Shown: positions 11,901 to 24,960, numbered from the stretch's first letter. The stretch is 64,000 bases of DNA from Rhinopomastus cyanomelas (GCA_013400115.1 VXBP01003739.1:62795-126794), one strand, 5' to 3'. Numbers and translations are program-made. The notes: generated from the letters alone by a model not told the origin.

Positions 11901-14300
11901 TGATAACCCGTGGTACTACGAGTGTCCTGCATTTGGCCCAAGGCATTTTCAGGGAACAGAGAAGAATCAGTACGGATGTGTGGCCATCAAAGGAGGGACA
12001 GTGTGTGGACTTTTGTTTTTTGTGATTATTAAAACAGCTAATTATGTGGATGCGGTAGCTTGCCACTGTTAAGAAAAAACAGCTGTGTTCTGCATGGCCA
12101 TTAATAAATGAATGTACCACCACTTGTTTGTTTTTGAGATGTTGTTCAAATGATAAACTCTAGTATTACCACCCCTACTCTTTCGTTATGTATTTTTAGC
12201 AAAATCTGCATGAAAAATTCATCATTTCTGACGCAAACATAGTTGAGATTTTTGTCACTGGTGATGCACAAACTCCTTTGTAGTGATTTGAAAAGTACCA
12301 GTAACAGGATTTCTCTGCACTGCTCCTCAGTTGTTCATAGGGTGTAGAACATATGGGAGGCAACTATTTAACTCTGCCAGGGCCTGGAAGAGGCTTTAAA
12401 GAAGCAGCAGTTGGTTGCACAGAGATTAAATGTGGGTTCCGAGAGCTGCCTGTAGTCAGGGTGTTAAAACATACTTGGTAACGCTTCCCATTGCGACTTG
12501 GCATACACAGTGGATCTTCTGTAACCTACCAAGAATAGAAATAACTGGTTTCTTTTAAAGGGAATGGCTTCTGCCACTTTTGCTCTGGATGTGGTATTTT
12601 CAAACAGCAACATGAATGTTCTTGGAGAAGAAAGACTAATGATGGAGTTGTATAATTTTGTTAGGGAATTCCTCTGAGCTGTTGTGAAGCTGAAAGGATG
12701 TTCAGGGAGGAACAATGGTCCGCTTCTACATCATGGATTAGCAAAACTGCTTTTCTTTTTAGTGCTACTGGGCAGCTTCACAGCAGCCTTCCTGGGAAAG
12801 GCTGAAAATAGGGAAAATCTTTCTTGTGCTGTTTCTGGCTTTTCTGCTGATATGACATACTGCTTTGATGTCTTCTGCTACCCAATAACAAAATGTCATC
12901 TGCAGTGACTTCACAGTGCAGAAAAAATGTGGAAGTTTGCAGGTAGCTACCTGTTGTGCGTATTTGATGAAAAGTTTTCACTGGGTAACTCATTCCCTTT
13001 GTCATGACTCCCCTTAATCCAGGGTGCACTGGGCAGCTGTGCTGGCATCGCTTCTAACAAGGGACGTTCCGATCTCTGTAGTCTCAAATGAAAGAATAAG
13101 AATATGCTGATAATGTAATACTAAAACGTTGTGTAACCTTCTTTAGAATGTTTCCAGCCTGCATTTTATGGAGGAAAAAGAAATAAAACGTCCCGAACCA
13201 CTTTGCAAAAACGGCAGGGATTATGATACCTGTGTGGGTGCTCTCACCTTGGGAAAGGGGATGAAGCCGGTCTCTATTAGCAGGGTGGGGATCTTGCTGC
13301 TGCGCAGCGCTGTTTTGATACAGTGCTGGGAAATGTATTCAACATATTTTTGTGCTGTGCTATATTTAGTGATTCTCTATCATATTTGCAGCCAGTAACT
13401 GTGTCCCTTTAGATATGCTATGCAGAAAAGAAAGGAAAAGATGAAAGTAGAGAAGAGAACTTTCTTTTAAAACAGAATTTGTTAATGGAATCAAAACAGC
13501 CCTGTGCTGGGAAGTGGAGCAAATAAAAGTGATGTGATACAGGAAGATTGTTTTCTTCTCTCTCGTGCATTTGCCTTTTAAATTAACATAAGTTAACAAC
13601 TACTAGTTAAAGCTTTTCTACACATGCCAGAGGGCTTTCAGTGTCCTGTCACAATGAATCATCATGTATTGAAACATTGCTATGTCAGGCAGCCTTTGCT
13701 GTTTTGCAATAGTGCTGACTCAGCAAAGTGAGACAGGAAGCCAAGCAGTAGGGTACCATTAAAATATAACCCAACTAGTTTCTGAGGTGCAGTGTTGCTT
13801 TAATGACATGAGCAGCTGGCAGAATAGATTTGCATTCAAAATATGAAGGGTAAGTAATTACTCGGTCCTTCTGTCAATCCCAACTTGCACCTTCACGGGC
13901 CTCCTACCGTTCAACGGTTAGTGGATAGTGCAGCCTCAAAATAAGGAGTAAAACTCCAGTCATTTCAAGAATCAGTATTTTTTATTTGTGGATTAGGAAT
14001 AGAGATTTAATGACTCTTGGGGAATGACAAACATCATGTTCATGTTGGCTCTAACGTTTGTAACTCAGTGTTAAAAGAACAAACAAGTAAAAAACTTGAG
14101 GTGTGTATACACGGGTATGTTATCCCACAGCAAAGAATCTGCTTCTGGATAAACTGTGGCCTTGTGATTCAGAAAAGCAAGTGCATGTGTGTGTTGAAAT
14201 AAGATAAATTCTGTTCTCAGCACTGGGAACTTTGATATCCCTGTTACGTGACACGTGTACAGCAGGCCTGCGTTTATCTGTGTTTGGCAGCACTCCCACA
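8926..14300 (+). other. Intronic DNA, no gene recognised
   Basis: Long stretch without a recognisable gene or repeat family. Open frames of 60-104 codons on both strands look like chance: no domain and no consistent splice sites. Confidence 0.55.
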
Positions 14301-14328
14301 GGTTGATTTAGGTTGATTTAGGTTGATT
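14301..14328 (+). repeat. Tandem repeat, 10-bp unit
   Basis: Unit ggttgattta, two perfect copies plus eight bases of a third. Too short to be a mapped minisatellite, but perfect. Confidence 0.9.
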
Positions 14329-17300
14329 GCCATCATCTGTGTGATCAGTGGGAGTTCTGTGTGTATCTGAGAGACACGTGAGATGGACACGTAGCAGAGT
14401 GAGAGAAGAATGTCATCGTTTAAATGAATGATGGGCTACACCTCAAAGGACTATGTGTGCGCTTTCCGAAGTGCTGCATGTTGGATGGCATGAGCCCCCC
14501 TATAGGGACTTCAAGCCAATTGCTAGAATGAGTACTGTGGTCAAAGTAGAGGGGTGTTTTGGGTGTGTCAGCCTATAATGAAGCCAATAAATTACATAAC
14601 AGAATACCCTGGAAACAAACCCAGAGATTACTTTATATGTTTCTTGTGAGAGTAGTGTCATGGCCTCCTATTTGTGCTGTTTCCCATTAAACACAGCTGT
14701 TCAAAGGACCACACAGTCTCCTGTTACAAAAATCACATGTGCTTCCTGAGCTCCTAAATGATTAAGTAAAACTGGTAAGTAAACATGGCCACTCCTAATC
14801 AACCACTTCCAGATGAAATGTGCATAGAAAGAAGCAGATGTGTACAGCTGCTGTGTTTACCAAGTCTGATTGAAAATGTAACAAGACACAGTCCTTCCCG
14901 GAAATTTTCTGAGAGCTGTTGCTTCACAAAATGCCTGCTTGTTTGGCTCAAATTTGTCACTCAGAACAATTTGTGCTTCATAATGTTTTAGTGAATTTTA
15001 TGGGTTTGTGTCTAGCTGCCTGTTGGACTTCACTGCTCTAAAATTGTGGGCTTTATCATCTGTGGTTCTGGGGAGGATTCATAACCGGACTACCTCCCCG
15101 TTAGGAATGGCTGCTTCCTGAGAAATTGGGTGTCATGAGAATGTCATTTCACCCCTGCTATTAGCAGTTAGAATGATGGAACATAAGTTTCATTGAGCAG
15201 ATGCACTGTCTGCTCACAGTAGGCAAATACCAGATTCAACCCCAAATTTAGATGAGAAATCTAGATTTCTTTATAACCAGACATATTGTGTTTGTCTGTC
15301 TGATTCCAGCTCCTGTCATTACTCTGAGTAGTTCAGATAAAAAGAAGCGTGTGCCTTCCATGTAAATAAGAGATTAATGGCAGGTTTTCAATATTGAAGA
15401 ACTTCATTAGTTTGTAATAGCAGTCACAGGGCTCCTGCAATTTGCCTTCTTAATATAGATAGCTTTTCCCTTCCCTCTTGTTCTTCCATTTCCTCCCTTT
15501 ACAAATTTAAGACAAGTGTCTATGACTTGTACACAGTAAGTGCTCTTCTCCAGATATTGAATGTGATTTCTCCTAGAGAAGATTAGTTGAAGCATATGGC
15601 TGGAATCTGAGAGTTCCTTCTCATCATATTTAGCAATCTTGCTTTTTTTTTCATTTGGCATTCAGTCAGAGTGTTTTCTTGTGAGAAATGAGGGGATCTT
15701 TTCCTTCCTCTCTCGCTCAGTCGCAGAGACTTTCATACTCCCCTGCATTTCACTTTATTCTTGAGCTACAAGATAAAGTGGATTGTGCAGAGGGTGAATA
15801 ATAATTATACAAAATTTCCATTCATAAATGCTCAGTTTTTAGAAAGCTCAGGTGAATAACCAAATCCTAATACTCAAGAGCGGTTCCATTGTTAGCACCT
15901 GCTGTTAGTCCTGTTAGTAATGAATTTATATTTGGAGCAACGAAGCCCATAGCATCGTTCCCAAAAAAAAGGCACATTGGCAGGTCTGCCTGGTGGAAGC
16001 TGCACTTTTGCTGAACGGCTCGTGATACTTTGCGAGATCTAGTCTGCAAGGCAATCTGGTCTCGAAACAAAAACCTGCCTGTCTTGTCTCAGTACGGGGA
16101 GACATTAACAGATACCGGAGGCTGAATGCTGCATTGCCAGTTCCCATGGCAACCAGCTAAAACAAAAAACCCAACCCCGAACTTAACATAAACCGAAGGA
16201 ATGAAAAAACGAACCCGTTACTGTCCATCCTCTGTCCTCTGCCTCTTTATTCTGCTATTGTGTAGTAGAGCAGATAAGATGCAAGTATTTCTGAACGTGA
16301 AAATATTACTCAGCTGGCAAGAGCAGCAGTAAATATAATACACTCTTGTAGTAACTAGCAACATACTCAGTTTGGGGAAATTAGAAAAATAATAAAGCCA
16401 AATCGCTTCATGTTTCTCAATGGGATTAGTAACAGTTAAAGGAAGTAGTCTACAGGGCAGTGACAGCAGAGAAATGCCTGCTCCTTTAGAGGGCAGGGGC
16501 AGAACAATCAGAAAAAAGCTACCAAACTTGCTAAGCTGTAACTGAACTTACTCGAAATACTGACTATATGCTGAACAAATTAACAGGCAAATCCTTTGGG
16601 ATCTGTTCATGTGCAAGTACAGTCGGTGGTACGGGAAGGACGAATAAATGGTTTAGAAACATTTCAAACTTTTAATTTTAGCTGCAAACATTTTCCCCTG
16701 CTGGCAACAGCTAAAATTAGAGTAGATGCATTTATATTGTTATTTAAATGCACATTTCTCAGTGTCCGCGGTTGCTGTCTGTCCTTGCAGCGGCTCAGAG
16801 ACATCAGTAGGCATAAGTGATGATTTGGGGTACTTGCATGTACCCATTGGGGTACTTGCATGGATTCCCATAAATACGGCAGAATTCTTCTGTAGTTCTG
16901 AAATGAAAATTGCTATGTTGTGAACACTTCTTGGTAAATGTTTCCGTAAATTTACCGACAAGGTTTTGACTACCTACCCTTCAGCCTTGGGGCACAATGT
17001 AATGACTGTGCTTTGGCCAAAAATGAATATACTTGGCCCACTTGCAGGAAGAAGGTGGGAAATGACTAAATACAGAATAATGAGGCCAGATTTTTTATAG
17101 AAAGAGAGACTCTCAGCATGAACTGAAAAGCCTAGCACAAAATGCTGCAAGTATAAAGAGGGAAACTGAGGAGCAGGACTTGATCACTGAGTAACTTGTG
17201 TGCACACGGGCTTGCTGTTGGTCCTGCTAGGCTGAGCTGGGCTGAAAAGACTCTGTGGTTTCAAAGTAGCTCTCAAGATGAACTGAAATGTCACGAAGAC

Positions 17301-18814
17301 ATATTAAATGTACCGCTGAAAAGGATGTTAAGCTCTGCTTGCTTGCAAGATTTGACCCATGTTTAGAGCTGTGTATTATTAATGCTTTGATAGTGAACAG
17401 TCTTGCTTTAATCTGTAGGTGTTGAGTATTTCCAGTGTGACATCGTTAGGCTGAGGAATCTCTGCTGAGTCTGGTGTGCAGACGAGGGAGAGGACTGGCT
17501 GATGGAGAAGGGACAACCGGTACATTTAGCACTTGGACACTAGTTCTGAGGCAAGTGCGGCTAGGCAGGCCCTTGAAATACTCCAGGAGGGAGCAGTCTG
17601 GCAGACATTCTACGAAGCAGAGCTTAATCAGACTTGTGAGAGAGCTGGTCAGTGGAACTACAGCTGCACATACTTGAGTAGCTCTGACAAAAATTGGTTT
17701 TACGAGCTCTTAATGATTTTAGCTTCAATATGCAAGAGCGAGGAAGAGCCGTTCAAAATAGCACCAGGCTAAGGGATCTTGTGAAAGACCAGGTGGCCTA
17801 CAGTGATTTCACAGTTTGTTGGACAGCTGAAAATAATGTTATTGCTAAATCAGTCTTTCATTTTATTGTCGCAATATGGCAGCCTTTCGCAACGGAAAAT
17901 CCTACTGCAGTTAGTAGACGACCGTATTTTTGATGATGATTGCTTTCAGTGTTTTAGGTTAGAGCTGCACTAGCAGCCAAGTAGGTCAGCAAGATTCAGT
18001 AACTTGTATTGCCCTGGAAATCTGCATTATCGCCACCTCTCAGCATCAGGCGTTCTGCAGAGAGCAGATGGACAGTTACAGTACTTTCCAATGGCATTTC
18101 CAAAGTAGTCACTGGTAGCTTTACCCTGCCTGAATAGTATTTTCTGATAGGATGAACATCGTGAACATTCTCATGAATAACCAAGCTCAGTGGGGTGTGA
18201 CAGTGACTCTGTAGCTCTGCAATTCACCTGGGAGAGAGGAGGCTTTGATCTCGGCTTTTCCTCTGCATACCTCAGTACCCAGCAATGGACACGTGTCTAG
18301 GCAAAGCTGCATAAACAACGTTTGAGCGCGCACTGAGGAATGCAGGGGCCTTAAGCAGGTTGTTGCTGCCGTATTATATTGTTACGGTGCTTGCACACAA
18401 GAATTGGCCAAGAAAAGGCGTTGTGAGAACAGGAAATACAACCGCCGTAAACATCGGCCGGCTTGGCTTACGGCAGCCATGGGGAATGTCAAGTTGCTCC
18501 TGTTCTCTTTGGAGCCCAATTCATACCTGAAACAGTGGATAATTCTCATCTGATTTATCTTGATCTAGATGTGAAACAGACTGGTGTCTTGAGGCTCACG
18601 GTCTCGCTGGACTCTTTTACTGTGCTTGAAATCACAGCAGTCCTCTGAGACTCGCAGCTTACTTACACAGTAAAATATGTGCTGAGCAGAAAGTAGTTCA
18701 GTTTTCTTTTGTTTTACTTGTGGCTGGGTTTTTGGGAGCCCAGTTCAGGGGAGGGAGGAGACGTGAATGTGTTTGTTTCTATTTTTTGCTGTTTTTTGTT
18801 TGGTCTTGGTAGGA
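14329..18814 (+). other. Intronic DNA, no gene recognised
   Basis: No gene or known repeat recognised. A 14-bp word (ggggtacttgcatg) is repeated at 16827 and 16849. Overlapping short open frames around 17474-17933 have no identifiable product. Confidence 0.5.
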
Positions 18815-18934
18815 GAAATACCCTGAGGCTTAATACCAAGTTTCAGAATTTGCTTTGATATTGCTTTTAAAGTTGAAATACCCTAAGCCTCAACAACGAG
18901 TTTCAGAATGTGCTTTGATATTGCTTTTAGAGCT
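18815..18934 (+). repeat. Tandem duplication, 60-bp unit x2
   Basis: Two adjacent 60-bp units (18815-18874 and 18875-18934), each starting gaaataccct and containing gctttgatattgctttta. They differ at roughly nine or ten positions, so the duplication is not recent. A third copy begins (gaagta) but fades at once. No known repeat family. Confidence 0.88.
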
Positions 18935-19756
18935 GAAGTATTGTCGGCAGAGGTAGGTCTCATCTTTGATTTTGTGTGAGTTCCTAGCCAATAGTCACGC
19001 GCTACTCGCAGTTACAGACTTGAGAGCGACGAGCCCAGAACCCCGACACCCTGAAGTCTGTGCTGTGCTTGCTTGCTGCTCTGTTGAACGGGAAAGCATG
19101 GCCTTTTACAAGGTCACAAACGGGTTTTCACCTTTCTTGTGTAAACTTTAATATGCAGAGAAGGTCACTCTTCTCAACATCATCCTAATTCAACAGAGCT
19201 AAGTCTTAAGTGAACACTTCTTTAGCCTAGTGCCTGAAGCTGAGCCAGTACCTCTGTATATGGCAAAAAGCCTGATTCATGTCTCTAAGGAGCAAGAAAA
19301 CAGACTGCAAAGCTGTTCTTCAAACATTGTACTGTGTCTCTGATGTTACTGTGACTTACTTAAATACTAGTTTTGCTTTTTTTAATCACGCAGTCTGATG
19401 GTGGTGTGAAGGAAGTGTAGGCATTTGGATTTAGAGGGTTCACTTGGAGTTGTGTGCTGTGTAACAAAGGCTCTGTATTTGAACACTGAACCGGGTTAAC
19501 CTCCGCGCCGCAGCTGCTGGTGCACACAGAAATCAGTTATTCCTCTTGGCCCACGTTTTTCTTAGGTGTATACAATAATTTTTCTAAAATAGTTTTGCAT
19601 TGTAAGTTGTTAATGTTTGATATGCCAAGTAAGAACTAGACCTCAAAGGGTGTTTGATTGCTGGCCGTCTCATGCTCTGTAATCCTCAGGTGATGCTGTG
19701 TTTGTGTGTCTGACTGTACTTTGGGCTGCCTAATAATGACTAAAATCCATTCACTC
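18935..19756 (+). other. Intronic DNA, no gene recognised
   Basis: No gene, repeat or RNA recognised between the 60-bp tandem duplication and the solo LTR. Confidence 0.5.
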
Positions 19757-20306
19757 TGTTGGGGTTTAACCCTGCCCAGCAGCTAAGTACCACACAGCCA
19801 CCCACTCGCTCCCAGCCACAGTCAGATGGGGAGAAGAGAATCGGAAGGGTGAAGGTGAGAAACCTTGTGGGCTAAGAACGGTTTCATAAATTTAATAATA
19901 ATAGTAGTGTAATGAAAAAAAAAACAACAAAAGAGAGAGATGAAAATCTAGGAAGACAAGTGATGCAAATTACAAGGTTGCTCACCAGTAATCACCTGGA
20001 ACCCAATCAGTCCCCAGCCATCCTCCCTTCAACTTTATAGGTTGAACATGATGCATTGTATGGAATGTCTCCTTGTTCAGTTAGGGTCGACTGTCCTGGC
20101 TATGTCCCCTCACATCGTGTACCCCCCAGGCTACTCACTGGTGGTGTGGTGTTAGGAGCAGAAAAAGCCTTGATGCTGTGTGAGCACTGCTGAGCTATAG
20201 CCAAAACATCCTTGTGTTACCAACACTGTTTCTAGCACAAATCCAAAACACAGGCCCATACCAGCTACTGTGACTAAAAGTAGCTCTACGCCAGCCAAGA
20301 CCAGCA
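19757..20306 (-). mobile_element. Solo LTR, bird ERVL-like
   Basis: About 550 bp, read on the minus strand. It opens TGCTGGTCTTGGCTGG (20306 downward) and closes ggttaaaccccaaca at 19757, giving TG...CA ends. A TATAAA box lies at 20034-20039 (minus) in the context caacctataaagttgaag. The end is like that of common bird ERVL/ERVK-type LTRs (gctggggttaaacc...aca, from memory). No gag, pol or env sequence adjoins it, so it is most likely a solo LTR left by LTR-LTR recombination. The 5-bp flanks (cactc before, gactt after) do not match exactly, so either the ends or the duplication have drifted. The internal A-rich stretch near 19914-19930 is a simple tract. Confidence 0.75.
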
Positions 20307-21759
20307 GACTTCAATGTGTTTCCCTTGTGGTTCCCTATAGGCTAAACTACAGTATCTAATATATAAGTCTTTTGTGGTTTTTTGTGTAATAAGCAGAGGC
20401 AAAGTCTTTAGCACAAATGGATTACAATTCCCTACACTAGATGAGAATGCTTTAGAACTGCAGCTTGTTTTCCTTTTGGTTGACATCCCCTTGTCCTCAA
20501 TGTTTTTCTAATCCTATTATTTCCTTTCTTCAGAAGTGCAGAATACAGTAGCTGCATCCCTGAGAGGAAAGGACAAACTGACAAGATCGCTTGCTGCATT
20601 ATGCTGTGCTGATAGACTGTTGAAATCCTGCATTTGTAATGCAGATAGAAACAAACAGTTTCTGAGCAAAAGCTGATTACAGAACTTAGTCAGAATTTTA
20701 TATCACAAAGAAATTACTTAAATGAAATAAAAACATTGATAAGGTCCAAAAACCACCACCAAACTACCTCAGAGACCCAGAGCACAGCAGTAAGAATCAC
20801 AGAAGCCTCACGAAATGCAAGTTCTATGAAATGGCCAGTTGTGGCTTACGATGAATTCACTAAACTCTATTAATTTAACCTGAGGGTAAATAATCCTAAA
20901 ATCCTCACACTGTGGGGTCACAGAGTATTTAACAGTCTTGAACTTCAGTTCTACAAAGGCAAGGAGGCCCTGTAGTGAGAATTACTTTAAGAAGCTCTTG
21001 AGAAAAGGATGTATTTCGAGGAAAACAATCCAGTGAGTCAAAAATCTGCTTCCCTCACCTTCTGCCATCGTATACATGCAAAAGCTGTGGATGTAAACAA
21101 GACACTCAGCTCCTAATTAGAGCTGAGCCCTTCCATTCTCTTGACCTTTTGGCAGGTTTGGGCTTAGAGTCCAAATCCTATATTGATTTTTTGATTATTT
21201 TAGTGACCCTGGTTTCTGCGTGGGGATATTAGAATTCCAGCCAGATGTAGGTGTGAACTGTTATTAGCCCAGATTGTGAGCTGTTTCCTAAGCTGTTGTT
21301 TCTGCAGGGCTGTCTGCTCTCCATTAACCCATCAATAAAGCATATTTATTGAACTCAGTCTGTTTTCTTGAATTTTCCATGGCCCTCCTTCCTTGTCAGA
21401 TGCCATGAATTTAAAAGCTTTTCTATAAAGATCTGGTCTTTAATATACTGCCTTTGGCTTACTTGGAGTCATCCTCTGAAATGCCCTACAGGGAGCTGTA
21501 TTTTTACTTCACTTTCTATAAACAGAAATGCAAGTGCACTTTTAAAAGGGGAAATTGAACACCGGAGGCAACCTAACAAGCAGCTAACAAGCTGGATGTA
21601 TGACCAGCTACAAAAATAGGTATTAAAAAATTATAATTGAATAAAATACTACAAAATGAGTGCTCATAGGAAAACCATAAAGAAGTATAGAGTCCTTTAG
21701 GTAGCGTCAGATATGCAAGTCTATACATAGATTTTTTTTCTAATACCTTAACAGACTGC
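20307..21759 (+). other. Intronic DNA, no gene recognised
   Basis: AT-rich sequence with no recognisable gene or repeat family. Confidence 0.5.
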
Positions 21760-22410
21760 TATGTGCATAGGCTGATGTTAGTCCCAGGGCTTTCTTCTGG
21801 GGATGCAGCCATCACAAAGCATCTACCAGGCAGTACTAACCCAGCAGATAGGCAGTCAGCTGCCAGAGTCGCAGCCCCTGAACTGAAAAGCGGCTGTGAC
21901 AGTGACAGCAGCAGTCATCGTTTGATGTGGCAGCCGGCACCAGCTCCGTGCCTCCCAGCAGGGCAGGTGAAACTCGGTTTTATTCCATCAGAGATGGCAG
22001 ACAGGGCCTGGCCAGAGCACTGCTGATCCTGGCACAGCCAGCCGCAGAGGAGAATGGAGGTGAACCGGGAGGCTGAAGAGAAAGACCCCAAGAGGCAGCT
22101 TTGGAGGTTTTTGGGATACAGAGGACAGCAAGCCCTTATGCTCAGAGAGGTCCAGATCTTCCCCCAGACAGAGACATACACACTTCCTTTTCCCTTGGTG
22201 CTGCAGCCGCAGTGCGGTCCAGGGCTCCAGCCTGGTCTCAGTAGGCAGCAGGACCACAGGCACTGCGTCATCGCTGGCTGCATCCTGCTCTGTGTGGGTT
22301 GTTTTGTTTGCTGATCTGTGCCCTCTTAGCAGTGCTTCTGTCACCTGGCCTGAAATGCAAATGCCAGCTAGGTGTGCTAACCGAGCTGAGGAGCCTGTGC
22401 TCATAGAAAT
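21760..22410. other. GC-rich patch with overlapping open frames
   Basis: About 650 bp noticeably richer in G and C than its surroundings. Open frames run on both strands: 21763-22026 and 22054-22314 on +; 21915-22283 and 21988-22404 (138 codons) on -. None has a domain, signal peptide or similarity I recognise, and the two strands cannot both be coding. It may be an old unclassified repeat, a decayed retrocopy or a regulatory patch; I cannot tell which. Confidence 0.35.
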
Positions 22411-23044
22411 TGAGGTTTTTGTATTAAATGCACCCTGTAAAGGTATTTATATGATCTTTGTTACCTTTTTATGTGAGATCCATACGATATTGATCCTTGT
22501 GCCTACCTCTGGCAGTGTTAAATATTGCCTTCTGTCAGAGATGAAAAGCGTCTGGAACAGTTGATGTGTCTGAAGAACATGAGAGTTGAATAGCTGAGTA
22601 GGGAATTGAATCTAAGTTGCAGCCCAGCCTCCTAGTCAGGAGCATGACATTTGTTTGCTCGCAGCATCACACATCCTCCAGCGTCTGCAGTGAAGTTCTG
22701 TGGTTCTCTCTTACCCCTTGCAATTCTGACTTGATATCTTAACTCCGTAACTGTATGTGATTAAAAAACTACTGGAGCTTGATCAGGGTGATCCTGATGA
22801 TAAACTGACATAAGTCTTCTTAAAACCTCTTGGCTTTATTGCTCTCTCTGTACCTACTGAAATAATGTTCTCTACTTAACAGCTAATTTCCAGCCTAAAC
22901 ATGTTCGTAGTCAGTGTCTACCCATTTATTCTTGTGTTAACATTATGGTTTATTTAAATAGCCCTTTTGTCTTACAGCATGTTTTCAATTACTGCTGAGA
23001 GAACCAGATGACCTTACTAGGACTGAATTTACGGGAGGTTTAAC
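22411..23044 (+). other. Intronic DNA, no gene recognised
   Basis: Nothing recognisable before the CR1 cluster that begins at 23045. Confidence 0.5.
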
Positions 23045-23360
23045 TCACAGAATCATAGAGTTGTTCTGGTTGGAAGAGACCTTTAAGATCAGCAAATCCA
23101 GATGTTAACTATCACTGGCAGGTCACCCCTATACCATGTCACTCAGCATGACATCTATATGTCTTTAGAATGCCTCCAGGGGATGGTGACTCATCCAGTG
23201 CCCTGGGCAGCCCATTCCACTGCTTAATGATCCTTTCAATAAAGACTTTTCTCTTAATATCCAAGCTAAGCCTCTCCTGGTGCAACTTGAGGCCATTTCC
23301 TCTTATCCTGTCACTTGTTACTTGGGAAGAGAGACCAACACTCACTTCTCTGCAACTTCC
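23045..23360 (-). mobile_element. CR1 LINE 3' fragment
   Basis: Minus-strand CR1 with a single tail (tcacagaatcatagagttgt, then ggttggaagagacctttaag). The minus strand also encodes the ORF C terminus: LSLDIKRKVFIERIIKQWNG, LPRALDESPSP. The 5' end is truncated near 23360. Confidence 0.9.
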
Positions 23361-23494
23361 TTATTTTACTGTTTCAGAGAGTACAGCCAGTCTCCATTGA
23401 GAGGCCTTCTTCAGTTGACTTTAATACACTGGGTTTTACAAAATATGTGACCTAAGAGCACAGTATGGTTCAGATTTGAATGAGGAAGGTTCTC

Positions 23495-23560
23495 TGTCCT
23501 AGTGAGGTCACATCTGGACTATAGCTCTGGGCTTCCCAATTCTTGCTCCCAGAGAGACGT
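23495..23560 (+). mobile_element. CR1 LINE small ORF2 fragment
   Basis: About 65 bp resembling the CR1 segment normally read as [12 protein letters not shown]: here VRSHLDYSSGLPNS. It lies upstream of, and in the same orientation as, a segment that should precede it in an intact element (23590-24410). The order is therefore rearranged, or these are two separate insertions. Confidence 0.55.
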
Positions 23561-23589
23561 TTCTTCATTGAGAAGGTTACCAAACATCA

Positions 23590-24410
23590 GAACAGACTCC
23601 CCAGAGAAAGCAGAGATACTGAACACCTTCTTTGCCTCTGTCTGTACTTCTGGGGGCCATCCTGATATCAAGCCCCAGACTGCTGAGATCCCAGAGGAAG
23701 CTGAGACAAGAGAGGAGTTTGCCCTGATTGATGAAGACTGGGTTAGGGATAAGTTGAGCAAATTGGATGGACATAAATCCATGGGCCCAGATGGGATGCA
23801 CCTGTACTAAGGGAGACGGCGGAGGTCACTGCTAGGCCACTCTCCATCATCTTTGCTAAGTCATGGGGATCAGCAGAGGTGCCTGGGGACTGGAGGATAG
23901 CAAATGTCAGTCCAATCTTCAGAAAGGGTAAGAAGGAGGATCCAAGTAACTATAGACCTGTGAGCCTCACCTCCATCCCAGGAAAGGTGATGGAAGAATT
24001 TATCCTTGGTGCTGTCTCCAGGCACATCAAGGACAAGAGAGTCAATCAGAGGGACAGGAGGGATAGTCAGCATGGCTTCACCAAATGGCTTGACCAACCT
24101 GATAGGCTTTTATGAGAACATAACCAGGTGGATAGATGATGGCAAGGCAGTGGATGGGGTCTATCTTGACACAGTCTCACATAGCATCCTCGCTGCCAAA
24201 CTGAGGCAGTGTGGACTAGATGATCAGGTAGTGAGGTGGATTATGAACTGGCTGCAGGATGGAAGCCAGAGAGTAGTGGTCAATGGGACAGAGTCTGGTT
24301 GGAGGCCTGTATCTAGTGGAGTCTCACAAGGGTCAGTACTGATACCAGTCAGTATTACCATGAATTCAGTCTATTCATGGATGACTTGGATGAGGGATTA
24401 GGGTGCACTG
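23590..24410 (+). mobile_element. CR1 LINE RT N-terminal half, interrupted
   Basis: Plus-strand CR1. It reads KAEILNTFFASVCTSGGHPD, DWVRDKLSKLDGHKSMGPDG, then GDWRIANVSPIFRKGKKEDP and SNYRPVSLTSIPGKVMEEFI, HGFTKW, and after a frame change TNLIGFYENITRWIDDGKAV, VRWIMNWLQDGSQRVVVNGT and SGVSQGSVL. Motif A has lost the SKAFD part (YLD runs straight into TVSHSI). The copy stops at 24410, before the ADD motif, where a minus-strand CR1 begins. Confidence 0.92.
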
Positions 24411-24960
24411 TCATGGAATCATAGAATCATTAGGGATTGGAAGGGACTTTGAAAGATCTTCCAGTCCAATACCCCTGCCACAGCCAGCAGGATCACCCAG
24501 ACCAAGTCATACAGTCAGTCAGGCTTAGAAGGGACCACAAGATCATGCAGTTCCAACTCCCCTGCCATGGGCAGGGACACCCCACCCTGGACAAGGCTGG
24601 CCAGAGCCCCATCCAGCCTGGCCTTAAACACCTCCAGGGATGGGGCCTCCACCTCCTCCCTGGGCAACCCATTCCAGGCTCTCACCACTCTCACGGTGAA
24701 GAACTTCCTCCTCACATCCACTCTAAATCTACCCATCTCCAGCTTTGCTCCATCCCCCCTACTCCTGTCACTACCTGACATCCTAAAAAGCCCCTCCCCA
24801 GTCTTTTGTAGCCCCCTTCAGATACTGGAAGGCCATAATAAAGTCACCTGGGAGCCTCCTCTTCTCCAGACTCAACAGCCCAAACTCTCTCAGTCTGTCC
24901 TCATAGGAGAGGTGCTCCAGCCCTCTGATCATCCTCGTGGCCCTCCTCTGCACATGCTCT
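24411..24960 (-). mobile_element. CR1 LINE 3' fragment, doubled tail
   Basis: Begins tcatggaatcatagaatcat, then ggattggaagggactttgaa. A second block (agaagggaccacaagatcat) follows about 75 bp on. Further in, the minus strand encodes [40 protein letters not shown]. It sits directly against the truncated plus-strand CR1 ending at 24410; the plus element does not resume after 24960. Confidence 0.92.
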
